Origin: Pseudo-nitzschia pungens
Taxonomy: Eukaryota > Bacillariophyta > Bacillariophyceae > Bacillariales > Bacillariaceae
Assembly (NCBI GenBank): GCA_037355855.1
Contig: CM074769.1
Coordinates: 124,001-188,000, forward strand
Reading direction: 5' to 3'
Length of the DNA: 64,000 bases
The notes beneath the pieces were generated by a model. It was not told where the DNA came from, searched no databases, and was given only the letters and a program-made list of their open reading frames with translations. Each line of letters begins with the position of its first letter. Positions within the stretch are counted from its first letter, which is position 1. Shown here one piece after another: positions 53,633 to 64,000 of the stretch. Both the position numbers and the translations under genes were made by a program.

Positions 53633-55751
53633 GTCCATCGGCTCCGCAGCAGCCTTTGTTGCAACCAACGTGGTCCCGAGCTCTCGGTTGCTGGGTTTGA
53701 CTCAAGCAAAACTTGACGTGCCAATCATTTCCTCTTGACGGCTCGTTTTTTTTTTCTCTCGAGCTCAAACCTAGGGGACGATTGGTGGAAAACAGGCAGT
53801 GATTCTTGTCATCTCGGATGATGAAAGGAACTAAGGTTCTGGTACAACACGTGGCTTTGTTGTCGGTAACGCCGGAATTTCGAGTGCTGTCGAAGACTCA
53901 CTTTTTACAAGCCATGATGAGTAATAGATAGGCAAACAAATGGTGTTTTTGTATCATTTGTGTGTTTGTGTGTGTGCATGTGTGCATCCGTGCATCCGAC
54001 CGAACTCGAGTCTTTTTGTCGTTTCCGGTTGGAGATTGCATTGCATTGCATTTCAGCAAGTCGCTGACGCTAACGCGGCGACTTGCTGCGCTTGGAGGGA
54101 AAAAAAAACAAAAACAATGATGACAAGCAATGCTCTGGGCGATCGGTATATTTGGTTGGCATCCGGGATATCGTACCGGTCCCGAAATGGCCGGGAGGAT
54201 TTGGTGGTGCCCTCTCACTAACGGTGAGGCAACGCAACGAACCCAAAAGCAACAAATAGCAACAAAAGCAAAGCAAATCAATCATTGCGTGCAAAAATTG
54301 CAACGGTAGGAGGGTACGGTAATCACACCCTAGTCCCTTGAGGATAGGACAGAACAAGACAGGACAGGGATAGGTCCGGCTCGGACGGACACCTACGCAA
54401 CGAAACACATCGCAACGGACGAATCATCTCCTTCAAGCAACGTTCTAAAACCGAATTCATTCATTCTGCGCCCATCCAGCAAGTCGAAACAATGCTTTTT
54501 GCGGTTTTTCATTGGTGGATTCGCATCTTCTCGATAGAGACGATAAGATCCAACTTTGGAACCTTAGACATGAGACATCGAATATCGTTGGGACGATCCC
54601 GATCATTTCTTGTTGCAGTCTCCCACGAATCTGCGAATCCACGAATCCATCCATCCATCCATCCTTCGATCGATTCCTTCATCCAGACGACAGACATCAT
54701 GGTCGGCGATGGTTTGGTTTTTGTTGTTTCGGAAGATTGTTTTCGTTCCTTACTCGAACTGGTGCAGGCTCATCCATCCTCGGATGATGGACGCAACGGA
54801 TGACAACATTGTGCGCGGCGAAATTTTAAATCCCTCATCCATCGATCATTCGTCAAAATCCATCTCAATCAACAATCTGAAAATCAATCTCAAAAGAAAT
54901 CTGACTAGGCGCGAACCGAGAGCAGTTTGTGTGAGCCGAAAACCTTGGACAACGTGAGTACGAGTAGAAGCAGCAACCGTAGCCTACGTAGCGTACCATC
55001 ACAGTACAGTTTCTTGCCATCATTCATTACGTACGTACGTACGATACGTCTTCGTATGTTTGGGCATCAAGGATGGGTACGGTAAGGTTACGTATGTAAG
55101 CTTATTTTGTGTTGGTAGCAACTATCAGCCTATGAACATACAGACGATACGTATCTATAGATCGGGAATGAATCGGTCCCTCCTTTGAGTCACAAAATCG
55201 GAGTGCGACGGTTGTTAACCTTACTCGCTCACCGTGTGCTCCACAACGGTCAAGTGTTGCCAGCCCTGTCCGATCCATCAATCAATCAAAATACGAAGTA
55301 GAAGTACGTAGTAATCTTACGTAGTAATGTTTTTCTTTTTTTTAAAAAAAAAAATTAAATAGGCCTTGGACATTGGATGCAACTTCACTTTTATTACTTG
55401 TATGTTCGACGGAGTTGTGACAGTAAGATTACGGTAGCTCAACAAAACGAACACTTACAATGATAATAATAATATATATATGAAGGCCTTATTCATTATT
55501 ATCTCTTAGTCCGTGACAGAGACAGAAAAGAGAGGACCAGTGTTGGTGCATTGTTGGTTCGAGATAGGGTAACGGTTCCATCATCATATCGACATCGACA
55601 TCGACACCGATTGTTAGATTCTTTAAGATTCTTTCGATACTATCTAAACTTACTTGTACTTGTATCGGTACTTGTACTCTCGCTTGGGGGATGAAGAAAC
55701 AATACGCTGTAATAATTGGTATTTGTGACAAGTAACCAAAACGAAAGGGAC
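53633..55751. other. Intergenic region upstream of the PH gene
   Basis: No protein-like frame was found. An ORF at 54492-54803 has no recognisable domain and includes a (ccat)n tract at 54645-54665. 54775-54900 matches segments around A-na copy 2. 55020-55440 has acgtacgtacg, gtacggtaaggttacg and other TAAGGTTAC-like words, then an A-rich patch at 55342-55360. Confidence 0.5.
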
Positions 55752-57069
55752 ATGCAACCCAAGACTTCCCGCACTCCGACTGTTTTGGAGTACCTGAGTT
55801 TCGAGGCAGAAGGGACGCAACAACCACTGGGAGCAGCAGCATTAGAAGAAGAAGAAGAAGAAGTTGGACACGATCTCGAATACGATCACGAATACGATCA
55901 CGAATACGAAAACGAAAACGATCACGAATACGACGAGGGCGGATCGGCAATGGCTGCCTATGCTACGCCGAACCGAACCCCCCGGAGATTCCGATCCAGC
56001 ACCAATCGCAGCAAACGCAATGGCAATGGCAATGGCAATCGAAACAATGCCAACGGCAACAGCGGTATTCCTCGTGGGACCGCCCCAGCTTCGGCGCAGC
56101 ATCGTTCACATTCACAATATCATTCACAACATGATTCAAATTCAAATTCGCAGCATCCACGCCATCATCGACATCCCCCGATGCAAGGCGTTCTCTGGAA
56201 ACGACGGGACATCTTCAAGAACCGTTGGCGTCCCCGTTGGTTTGTCTTGCATCCCCGGCAGCGCATGCTCACCTATTACATCCTGTCCAATCCGGAGGTG
56301 ACACCGCAGCAGCTCGTGCTTTCCAGCGACAATGGCAGCGTCCAAAGCGGAACACCGTCCGTGAGTACTACAGCAACTCCCCGAAGGGGCCGGAGGGGAA
56401 CAGCAACAAGGACAGGAACTCCTGCCACGTCTATGTCGATGTCGATGTCCTTGTCAACCGCGCTCTCGCCGCCGTCGACGATTCGCAATGGAAGCAACAG
56501 CATCAGCAACAGCAACAATTTCAATTCTAATTCCAATAACAATAACAATCACAATTACAACACGAGCAACACCAGCAGCAGAACGATCCATTGTGACGTT
56601 GTGCCTCGGGGGACCATATTTCTTCCGGGATCCACGGTGGAAGCCAACGAGGCCCTGACCCGTCCCAAGGAGGTCCTGTACGCCTTTACCATTGCCGACC
56701 ACGAAAAGGGGACCCACTTTCACCTGGCGACCCGCGATCCGGAATCCCGCGAGGAGTGGATCCGCAGGATTCGCCGAGTCTCCAACAGCGACCATGGCGG
56801 TGACAACGATCCGCAACACGACGGGGACGACTACGACCACGACTACTACTACGACGAGGATCCAATGCTCTGTGAGAGCATCGGGGCCCGCATTCGTCCC
56901 ACCCGGCTGCTGGCGTCGCCGCCCGCAGCGTCGGTCCGGAACCCATCCGAGTCGTCGAAACAAGGGGCAATCGCTGATGCCGCTGACAACGCGGTGACGG
57001 ATTCACTGTCGGGAACCAATGGGACTCTGCAAGAGTCATCATCGTTCGTAGGGGACCCCAACAAAATCA

Positions 57070-57109
<40 letters not shown>

Positions 57110-58022
57110 TAACAATAGCAAGGATGCAAACGAGATTCTGGTCCTGATGGGACCCCTGGTTCTGTACAAAATCCTGTGCATGGCATCGTGCTTCAAGCTC
57201 GCGGCACTGGCCTTTGCCATTGCCGCAGCCATGGCAGGGAGAAAAATTCTCATCGATCGCTGGCTGTCGACGATAGGGGGGGTGGTTGCGGTTGTGGGAA
57301 GAAGCGGTGGTAGCAGCCGTAGCAGCGGTACCAACAACTGCAGCGAGAACGACGCCGAGCGCTCCGCTTGGCCCATCGGCGGTGGCACCGTCTGCTGCCG
57401 GTTCCGAGTCGACCTACACCGGAACGACGGTGATGCAGCGGCAACTCTTGCTCCGGTGGTGGTGAAATCGCTGGCGAAGGCCATCCGGGAACAACCCTTT
57501 TTGGTCTCGACGCAACCCTTCTTGCTCCCCCGAATCTATTCCACCGACATCGAGGTCGTGGACCTGACGACCGCGGATCCGGCGACGACGACAAAAGCAA
57601 AAGGAAAAACAAAAACAGCAGCCAAAGCAACCCCTCCGATGCGGGTGTCCGGCGCGGACCAAAAGAGTCTCTCGGAAATCGAACCGTGCTTTCGATCCCA
57701 TCCACCACCAACGCCAACTTCGCCCACCAACTATATCCTGCAGCGACTGGTCGGAACGCCGTGTCGGATCGTGCTGACGCGGGACGCGAAAGCTTCCGAA
57801 CCCAACCACCACACCGCAAGCCAACGGGACCCGGATCAGAACCCGATCACCGTCGACCTGAACCTGACCGAATGCCCCGCCACGGTCTTGGTGTCGCTGG
57901 AAGCGACAAAGACGGGAATCATCCGATCCGACGTTTCCGTCCACGTCCAATCGACGGACGTGGAGGCTTGTCGGAAATTTGCCCAAACGATTCGCGAATC
58001 CGTGCTAGAGTTGCGGCACTAG
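55752..58022 (+). CDS. PH-domain protein with a membrane segment
   Basis: This 756-residue protein starts at ATG 55752 (M-Q-P-K-T-S-R-T-P). Residues ~35-65 are acidic and repetitive, and ~75-140 are Asn/His-rich. From residue 144 a pleckstrin-homology domain begins (M-Q-G-V-L-W-K-R-R; W-R-P-R-W-F-V-L). It is split by a Ser/Asn-rich insertion (~200-280) and ends with L-Y-A-F-T-I-A and S-R-E-E-W-I-R-R-I. A hydrophobic segment lies at ~462-497. The C-terminal part (G-G-G-T-V-C-C-R-F-R-V-D-L; S-D-V-S-V-H-V-Q-S) resembles a lipid-transfer or beta-rich module but is not recognised. Phosphoinositide-directed membrane binding is likely from the PH domain; the rest is inferred. Confidence 0.8.
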
Positions 58023-59697
58023 CACTAGTAGCACTAGCCGGAGGAAAGGAAACCCACGGGACAAGGACAATTGTTTTGTTCCAATTCTTTTTGTTTGCAG
58101 GGAAGGAAGGAAGGAAGGAAGGACGGACTCCTCTGGCGGAAACATCAGATAGACGATACCAACGAAACCAAACCAAACCAAACTAAAACCAAACCAAACC
58201 GATCCGGAAGTGTTCTCCCGCAGCGTGATGGGACACGCACTCCAACAAGGAAGCCGACGCTGTTGGATCGTCCGAATCAAGCATTGCCGTCGTGAGGGCA
58301 ATGAGGGTTTGCGTTGCTTTGCTTTGCTTTGGTTTGGTTCGAATGAATAATTATTTAGAATGAAACTAATAATCATGTTTACGGTTTTAATCAAAGTAAA
58401 CTCTATGATATCATATCAGTACTATTATAATATCGATGTGCTCTACTCTGTCCTTGCACTCAAAGCGCACAGTGGATTGATGTATTCCCGATGAAGACTA
58501 AAGATCGATGGCTCTCTGTCCTTGCAACCAGAGCAGCTGTAGTAGCAACGAAATGACAATGTCAATACGAGGCAGACGCTAATAGACAACAAGGAGCTTT
58601 TGTCCTGTAAGATCGATTGATTGTGTTGTTTGTCGATAGTCATTTTGATTCTCTTTCCCCGAAGAACAGCGGGAACAATGGTGTATATTATTTTATATTA
58701 TATTATATTCATTCCTGTCCTTGCAGCGAAAGAGCAGTAGCAGCAGCAGCAGCAGTTGCAGCAACAAGAGGACAACATCGATGCCCCGATGTGACGGTAG
58801 AAAATTCCTAGCGAAGCGAAACGATGCCCGCAGACGAAACTTGGCAATTTGATGCGATGCGATGCGATGCGATGAATCCATATTATGTTTATATTATTTA
58901 TAGAACATCATATCATTATTTACTAAATCAATCAATAAACCAGAGGGAAGATTTGCAACGTTCTTGGTGTAGCGAGCAAACAAGACCCGACCGAAATCTA
59001 GTCTCGTGTCTGATTCCAGCGAGAGAGGCACCGGATCATGGTGGGCCACTGCCACAATGGCACCGGCACGGTACCGTCTCGCACTGCAGCTGATGCCGTG
59101 GATTGGTTGCATTGTTCGTGTTCATTCTCGCATTGTTGTTTCCGTCCGTTGCGTGTGTGTGTGTGTGGTTTCGTGCCACACCGTGCCCGGTGGGTGAACC
59201 GGATGCATGGCTGGATGGCTGGATACACGAACCAAGTCTCGCATTGCCTCTTATTGCCCTGTCGTTCCTCGCTCCCCGGTAGGTCCGTACTCATACGCGA
59301 CGCGAATCCGTCGAGATCCTGCCCGACCGACTGGTTGCGCGGTCGAATCCGGTTCGAGACAACGAGAAACGAAACCATCGAAATGATGTGGAATATCGAA
59401 CGAACGAACGAACGAACGAACGAAGGGGTTTCCGAACCAACCAAAGCAAAGCAAACCAAACCGAATCGAACAGAACCGAACCAACCGGCAACGGTTTACT
59501 GCCAAGGTAGGCTAGGCAGGCAACGAGGCAGACCCCGAGGCACACCACCGGTACGAGTGATGCGAAGCTCACGGTACCGCATGCTACCGCATGCTACCGC
59601 ACCGCACGGCACGGTACTGACTGTCTGTGGAAGCAAACCGGCTCGCTGATTCGCTCGATCCTTCGCTCATTCTTCCGCTCGCTCAACGCTGATTCGC
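58023..59697. other. Intergenic region between PH and LRR3 genes
   Basis: The two genes converge. Contents: ggaaggaaggaaggaagg (58099-58120), aaccaaaccaaacc (58165-58200), gatgcgatgc near 58851-58873, (cgaa)n at 59397-59425 and gcatgctaccgcatgctacc near 59580. No supported gene. Confidence 0.55.
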
Positions 59698-62600
59698 TCA
59701 CGGCACCGCACACACGCAGCAGTCGCACGGCGCCGACCCGGTGCCGCCTCCGAGGCAGTCCACCTCAATCGTTACCGTCGTTGCCGTTGCCGTTGTCGCT
59801 GTCGTTGCCGCAGTCGTTCCATCTCCGCAGAGCCCGCCCAAAACGGACCCGCCCCCATTCTGCGTCTGCGTCTGCGTCTCTGTGTGTTGCCCCGGTCCCA
59901 CTTCCAGGCCCGTCCCAAAGATCCGCAGCACCTCGAGCCCGTCCAGGTTCGCGAAGGATTCCGGAAGGCTCCCGCCGAGTTTCGGGTTCTCCGAGACGTC
60001 GTAGGTGCGGATCGCCCGGAAAAATCCGTGCGGGAGGGTCCCCTCCAACCGGTTGCGGTTCAGTTCGAGCACCTCGAGGCGGTCCAGGTACGACAGGGAG
60101 GAGGGAATGGGCCCGTCGAATCCAAAGGCGCTGTGGATGTCGTTGCCGCCGCTGCCGGTTTCGTCCCCGTCCCCGTCGTCCCGGTAGGAGTTGGTGCCCA
60201 GCCTCAATTCGCGGAGGCGCCGCAGGTCTCCCAGGTTGAGGGGCAGCGGTCCGCCCAGAAAGTTGTACGAGAGGTCCAGGACCTCCAGGTGGGTCATCGA
60301 AGCGATGCTTTCCGGGAGGCGCCCCCGAAAGGCGTTCGCCGACAGGTCGAGGACCTCCAGGGTGGCGGTTGCGGCTTCCAGCAGGTCCGTCGGGAGGATT
60401 CCCACCAGGTAATTGTTGGCAACCGCGAGGCTGCGGAGGTTCGAGAGTTGTCGAACGTCCGGGAGCGATCCGGTCAGAACGTTGTCGCTCGCGTCGAAGC
60501 GTTCCAGCGTCGTCATCGCCGCCAGCAGAGACTCGGGAATCGGCCCCGACAGGTTGTTGGAGCCGAGCTCGAGGATCCTGAGCGTCGACGGCAATCTCAG
60601 GTCGGGCGGGATGGTCGACCCGAGCCGGTTTGCCGACAGCGACAGGGTCTCGAGCAGGGTCAGGGAGGAAAAACCGGAGGCGGGCAACCCCCCCGACAAC
60701 TGGTTGTGGTGCAGGGAGAGTTCCCTGAGTTTCGACAGCTCGGTGACCGAGGCCGGAAGGATTCCGTTGAGGTCGTTGCGCTCGAGTCGGAGGGTTTCCA
60801 GGTTGGTCAGCCACCCGATGCCCACCGGGATGGCCCCGTTGAGGGACAGGTTGGCGAGTCCCAGATCGGTGAGTTCGGTGAGTTCCAGAACCTCCGGGGG
60901 GAAGAGCCGGCTTTTCTCGTAGGCGTTGTGGCCCAGGCGGAGGACTCTGAGGGAGGACGCCGCGTCGGGTGGCACCGGGAGCGTCCCGGAAAACGAGTTG
61001 GATTCCAGGTCGACGGTTTCGAGTCGCCGCAGTCCGTTGAGCGAGATCCCGCCGGACAAACCGTTGTTGGACAGCACGAGGGCGGTGAGGTTCTCCATGG
61101 CGGACACCGAAACGACGGTTCCGGTGAGCGCGTTGGAGGATAGATCCAGGGAGGTCATCGCGACGAGATCTTCCAGGGACCGTGGCATCGTTCCGGCGAG
61201 GGAATTGTTGCGCAGAGAGACTTCCCGGAGATTCGACAGCGAGCCGAGCGCCACCGGGATGGTTCCGTCCAGCAGGTTGTCGCCGGCGGAAAGCGTGACT
61301 TCGTTCGAAACCGGGCGCAATCCGGGGAGGCGGTTAATGATCAAATCAAATCAAATCAAAATCAAAATCAAAATCAAAATCAAGAGCAAAGAAAAGAAAA
61401 GAAAAGCAAAAGCAAAAGAAAAGCAAAAGAGAGAGACAAAACAAACCAACCTTGGGTTAGCACGGAGACCAAACCGAAAGTGGAAATCGATCCTGCGACG
61501 ACACGAAACGAAACGACACGAAACGACACGACACGACACGACACGAAACGAAACGAAACGAAACGAAACGAAACGCAAATGCGGTTCGACAAGACGAGAC
61601 AAAGCCTTCCTCCGTGTCAATCTTAATCTTACCGAGATTGGTGAGGCCACCCACGGCTTCCGAGAGTCCCCCCTCGAACCGATTGCCGTCCAGCTTGACC
61701 CGTTCCAGCGAATTGACCGCCCAGAGGGACTCGGGGATGGTTCCCCCCAGGTTGTTGTGGGAGACGTCCATGTCGGTCAGGTTGGAATTCCTGTTGCTGT
61801 TGCTGTTGCTGTTGTCGTTGTCATTGTCATTGTCAATGGTCCTCCCGATGGGTATTTGTATTTGTATTTCCAGATCTCCCGACAAATGGTTGGCGTGCAG
61901 GTCGAGTCTCCGGAGCTCCCGCATCCCGGTCACCTCCGTCGGAACGGTTCCGGAGAGGTCGTTTTCCGAGAGATCCAGAAGGGCGAGGCGGCTCAGGAGC
62001 GCCAGGTCGGGCGGGATGGTCCCCCTCAGATCGTTTCCGGGGAGTTCCAGCGTGCGGACGACCTTGTGGTTTTGGTTCTCGCTGCGCCAGGCGGACGAGG
62101 CCTCGGTCGGTGACTCCGCCGCCACGGTGCAAAAGACGCCCCACCAGGTGCACTCGTCCTCGTCCTCCAGCCAGTTGTGCTGTTGGTTCCAGTCGTAGTC
62201 GGACTGGAACCACAGACACAGCAGGGCAAAGCGCTGGAGGATCCGGTGGTGGTGGTCCTTGTTGGTCGGGTCCAGTGGCGATGATGACGAGTATGAGGAT
62301 GGGGATGAGGATGAGTATTCCAGCAGCAGGGGATCCCTTTGCTTCATCCAGGCGAGGGCCAGGGATTCCGGCGAGACGGGGTTGGCAAAGGACGCGGCGC
62401 CGCGTGCGGTGGCTTCGATCAGCAGCCGGTAGAGGGCCCGATCGCGTTCGCTGCCGCCCGACAAATTGGGATCGATATCGATGCCGACCCGGGCGTTGGT
62501 GGAAGCGGAGCCGGAAGCGGAACCGTGCTGCGACGGAACGTGGAAGAGGTCTCCGGCGATGCCCGCGGTCAGCATCGCGATGGCCACCAGCATCAGACCG

Positions 62601-62983
62601 ATCGAGGCGGCCACGAGCCACAGCTTGCGGCGGTCGATCGAACGCAGCTTTCCGGGCGAGGAAGACGGGGAGGGTGATTCTTCTTCTTGCGAGGGATGGT
62701 AATCCTGGGTTCCTCTCGGGAGTTCGCGCGACTTCCAGTCTTGGTAGGACGATGGTGGCTCGTCGAGGGTCATTGAGTTGGTGGATCGAAAGAGCTTGAC
62801 GTGGTCGTTGTTGTTGAAATTGTTGTTGTTGTTGTTGTTGAAATTATTGCTGTTGTTGTTGTTGAAATTATTGCTGTTGTTGTGGATGGGATTCGCTTCG
62901 GAAAGGCTTCCATTCCGTGTTGGGCTTGCCTGCGATGGGGTCTCGGATTCCTCTCCTCCCATCCAATAAGTCCAGTTCATCAT
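59698..62983 (-). CDS. LRR3: single-pass membrane LRR protein, two exons
   Basis: Exon 1 is 62983-61633 and exon 2 is 61298-59698; the sum is 2952 nt (983 residues) in frame. The start is ATG 62983 (M-M-N-W-T-Y-W). The N-terminus has poly-Asn (DNA gtt repeats). A membrane segment lies at about residues 118-140 (L-W-L-V-A-A-S-I-G-L-M-L-V), so the LRRs probably face outward. An LRR cap follows (W-L-E-D-E-D-E-C-T-W-W-G-V-F-C, ~240), then about 25 repeats of L-x-x-L-x-L-x-x-N-x-L-x-G-x-I-P. The Cys-rich tail is C-D-C-C-V-C. Most repeats here are in one exon, unlike LRR1. The insert D-G-D-G-D-E-T-G-S-G-G interrupts one repeat. Confidence 0.9.
61299..61632 (-). other. Intron of LRR3, made of simple sequence
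   Basis: Donor GTAAGA, acceptor GAAG, phase 1. Joining gives T-N-L-G-T-L-S-A-G-D-N, a normal LRR. The body is almost all gaaac/gacac and aatcaa repeats. Confidence 0.85.
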
Positions 62984-64000
62984 GATATTGCTGTTCTTCT
63001 TCTTCTTCTTGTTGTTGTTGTTGTTGTTGTTGTTTTGGTTGTGGGGTCTTGGCAAATTCTGGTTCCGCAAGTGATACGGATCCCGTTGCTTTTTTCAATG
63101 GCGCGTGTTTTGGTGGGCACTGATTGTTGTTCTTGTCGTTGAATTTGACGTTGTCGTTGTCGTTGTCGTTGCCGTTGTCGTTGAAGTTGACGTTGTTTCA
63201 ACCGCTATGCAAAAGGGGCTCACTTTCCAATCCCTGGATGGAACGGATCAATCAATAAAATTTTTGTATCAATCTCAATCTATTAGAATCAATCAACAAA
63301 AAGAAATTCTATCTTTGCTCTTTGGTCGAGTTGTGATCGTCCGTAAAACCTTACTCGTAAAATCCTTACTCGTACGTATCGACGAATGGAAAATGATGCG
63401 AAGTCGGATGGAATACGGTACAGTAAGATTTAGTAACCTTACGGTAAGTTAATTAACAGGTAACCTTACAAGTGCGAGTGCGATCGCCGTTCTGTGTTGT
63501 TGGTTCCTTGCGAGATGATGACAGCGCGGGTAAGATTACAAGAAGCGCAAAAACGGGTAACCTTACGGTGAATTGTAAGATACCCGGGTAATCTTACCGG
63601 TAAAAGCAGCGGTACGGTAAACCTTACTACGAGTACCGTACGAGTAACCTTGCTCGCAAAAGGTACAAGGAATAATACCGGTGCGTGTATAATGGGAGCA
63701 ACGAACGATGCGTGACGGCGGGGGGGGAGAGGGGCCGATGATTCGGTTCGATCCGGGAATTCCACCCGTCTCGATGGTCAATTATTTTTTGGTCACGGAA
63801 TCCCGGAATCATCCTCTTGTTGTGAGGTCGTTGTCCAAAACTCCCTCCATTTTTGCGGTCGACCCCGCTCGTTGGAAGCCATAAAGACCGATTACACATT
63901 AGACACACATGTTGGCAGGCGCTCTTTATAAGAGTCGTCGAAAACGTTCGAAACGTGAATGAAGGTCGTGGCACATGACCTCAAACGTGTATATTGGGAC
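62984..64000. promoter_or_regulatory. Upstream region of LRR3
   Basis: 62990-63050 and 63120-63190 are gttgtt/cgttgt repeats. 63340-63660 is dense in gtaaccttacggtaa, ggtaatcttaccggtaa and ccttactcg. No supported gene; several small open frames have no protein-like content. Confidence 0.45.

Noticed and set aside
53059..53716. Several open frames on both strands in the pentamer satellite
   Set aside because: Translate into R-S-I/D-S-M repeats caused by the DNA repeat.
54492..54803. Possible small gene
   Set aside because: No domain, contains an S-I-H-P repeat from (ccat)n, and no supporting signals.
59884..61143. Long plus-strand ORF opposite LRR3
   Set aside because: Antisense of the LRR repeats; periodic by reflection only.

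Overview
This looks like a nuclear contig from a diatom, probably pennate. The assignment is an inference. It rests on spliceosomal introns with GTGAGT/GTAAGA donors, membrane leucine-rich-repeat (LRR) proteins carrying a Notch-type LNR module, host proteins full of Asn/Gln homopolymers, and Ty1/copia and Ty3/gypsy elements of diatom style. No bacterial or organellar signature was seen.

Layout. 1-6060: a GC-rich retroelement on the minus strand ('G') with a gag-like ORF, a frame-shifted CCCH zinc-finger part and a reverse transcriptase (RT)/RNase H ORF that runs off the left edge in a second frame. 6061-9466: a host gene for an Asn/Gln-rich coiled-coil protein. 9491-9956: a solo LTR of family A. 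10128-18079: a gag-bearing family A element (minus strand, TSD CTTTT) into which an intact Ty3/gypsy element B has inserted (11935-17581, identical LTRs, TSD AAGCT). 18108-38149: a gypsy element C (TSD ATGCC) opened by nested insertions. Copia element D lies in its gag (19506-32796, TSD AATGG). A family A derivative E lies in D (about 24740-32733). A non-autonomous element A-na lies in E (25902-28836, identical LTRs, TSD TTGCT). A second family A element F lies in the RT of C (34571 to about 37392). 38150-38880: satellite. 39022-47685: two tandem LRR genes on the minus strand. LRR1 has an array of thirteen one-repeat exons. LRR2 is a pseudogene broken by a solo LTR and a frameshift. 47700-55700: duplicated segments, a second A-na copy (49393-52204, TSD AGTCT), a decayed copy of the 3' end of the 7028 gene, and a GATGC/GATCC satellite. 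55752-58022: a PH-domain membrane protein. 59698-62983: a two-exon LRR membrane protein.

How the parts relate. The LTR elements form a layered record that can be read from target-site duplications (TSDs). Family A elements and copia element D carry the same unusual primer-binding site just after the 5' LTR. It matches the anticodon arm of a tRNA-Asn-like molecule rather than a tRNA 3' end, as in Drosophila copia. No family A copy here carries pol, so family A may depend on the enzymes of a D-like element. Element B has gag and pol in one frame separated by a single UGA followed by a possible hairpin, which points to stop-codon readthrough. The host genes that stand out are the LRR receptors-in-form: a multi-pass N-terminus, an LNR module and LRRs built from interchangeable 72-nt phase-1 exons.
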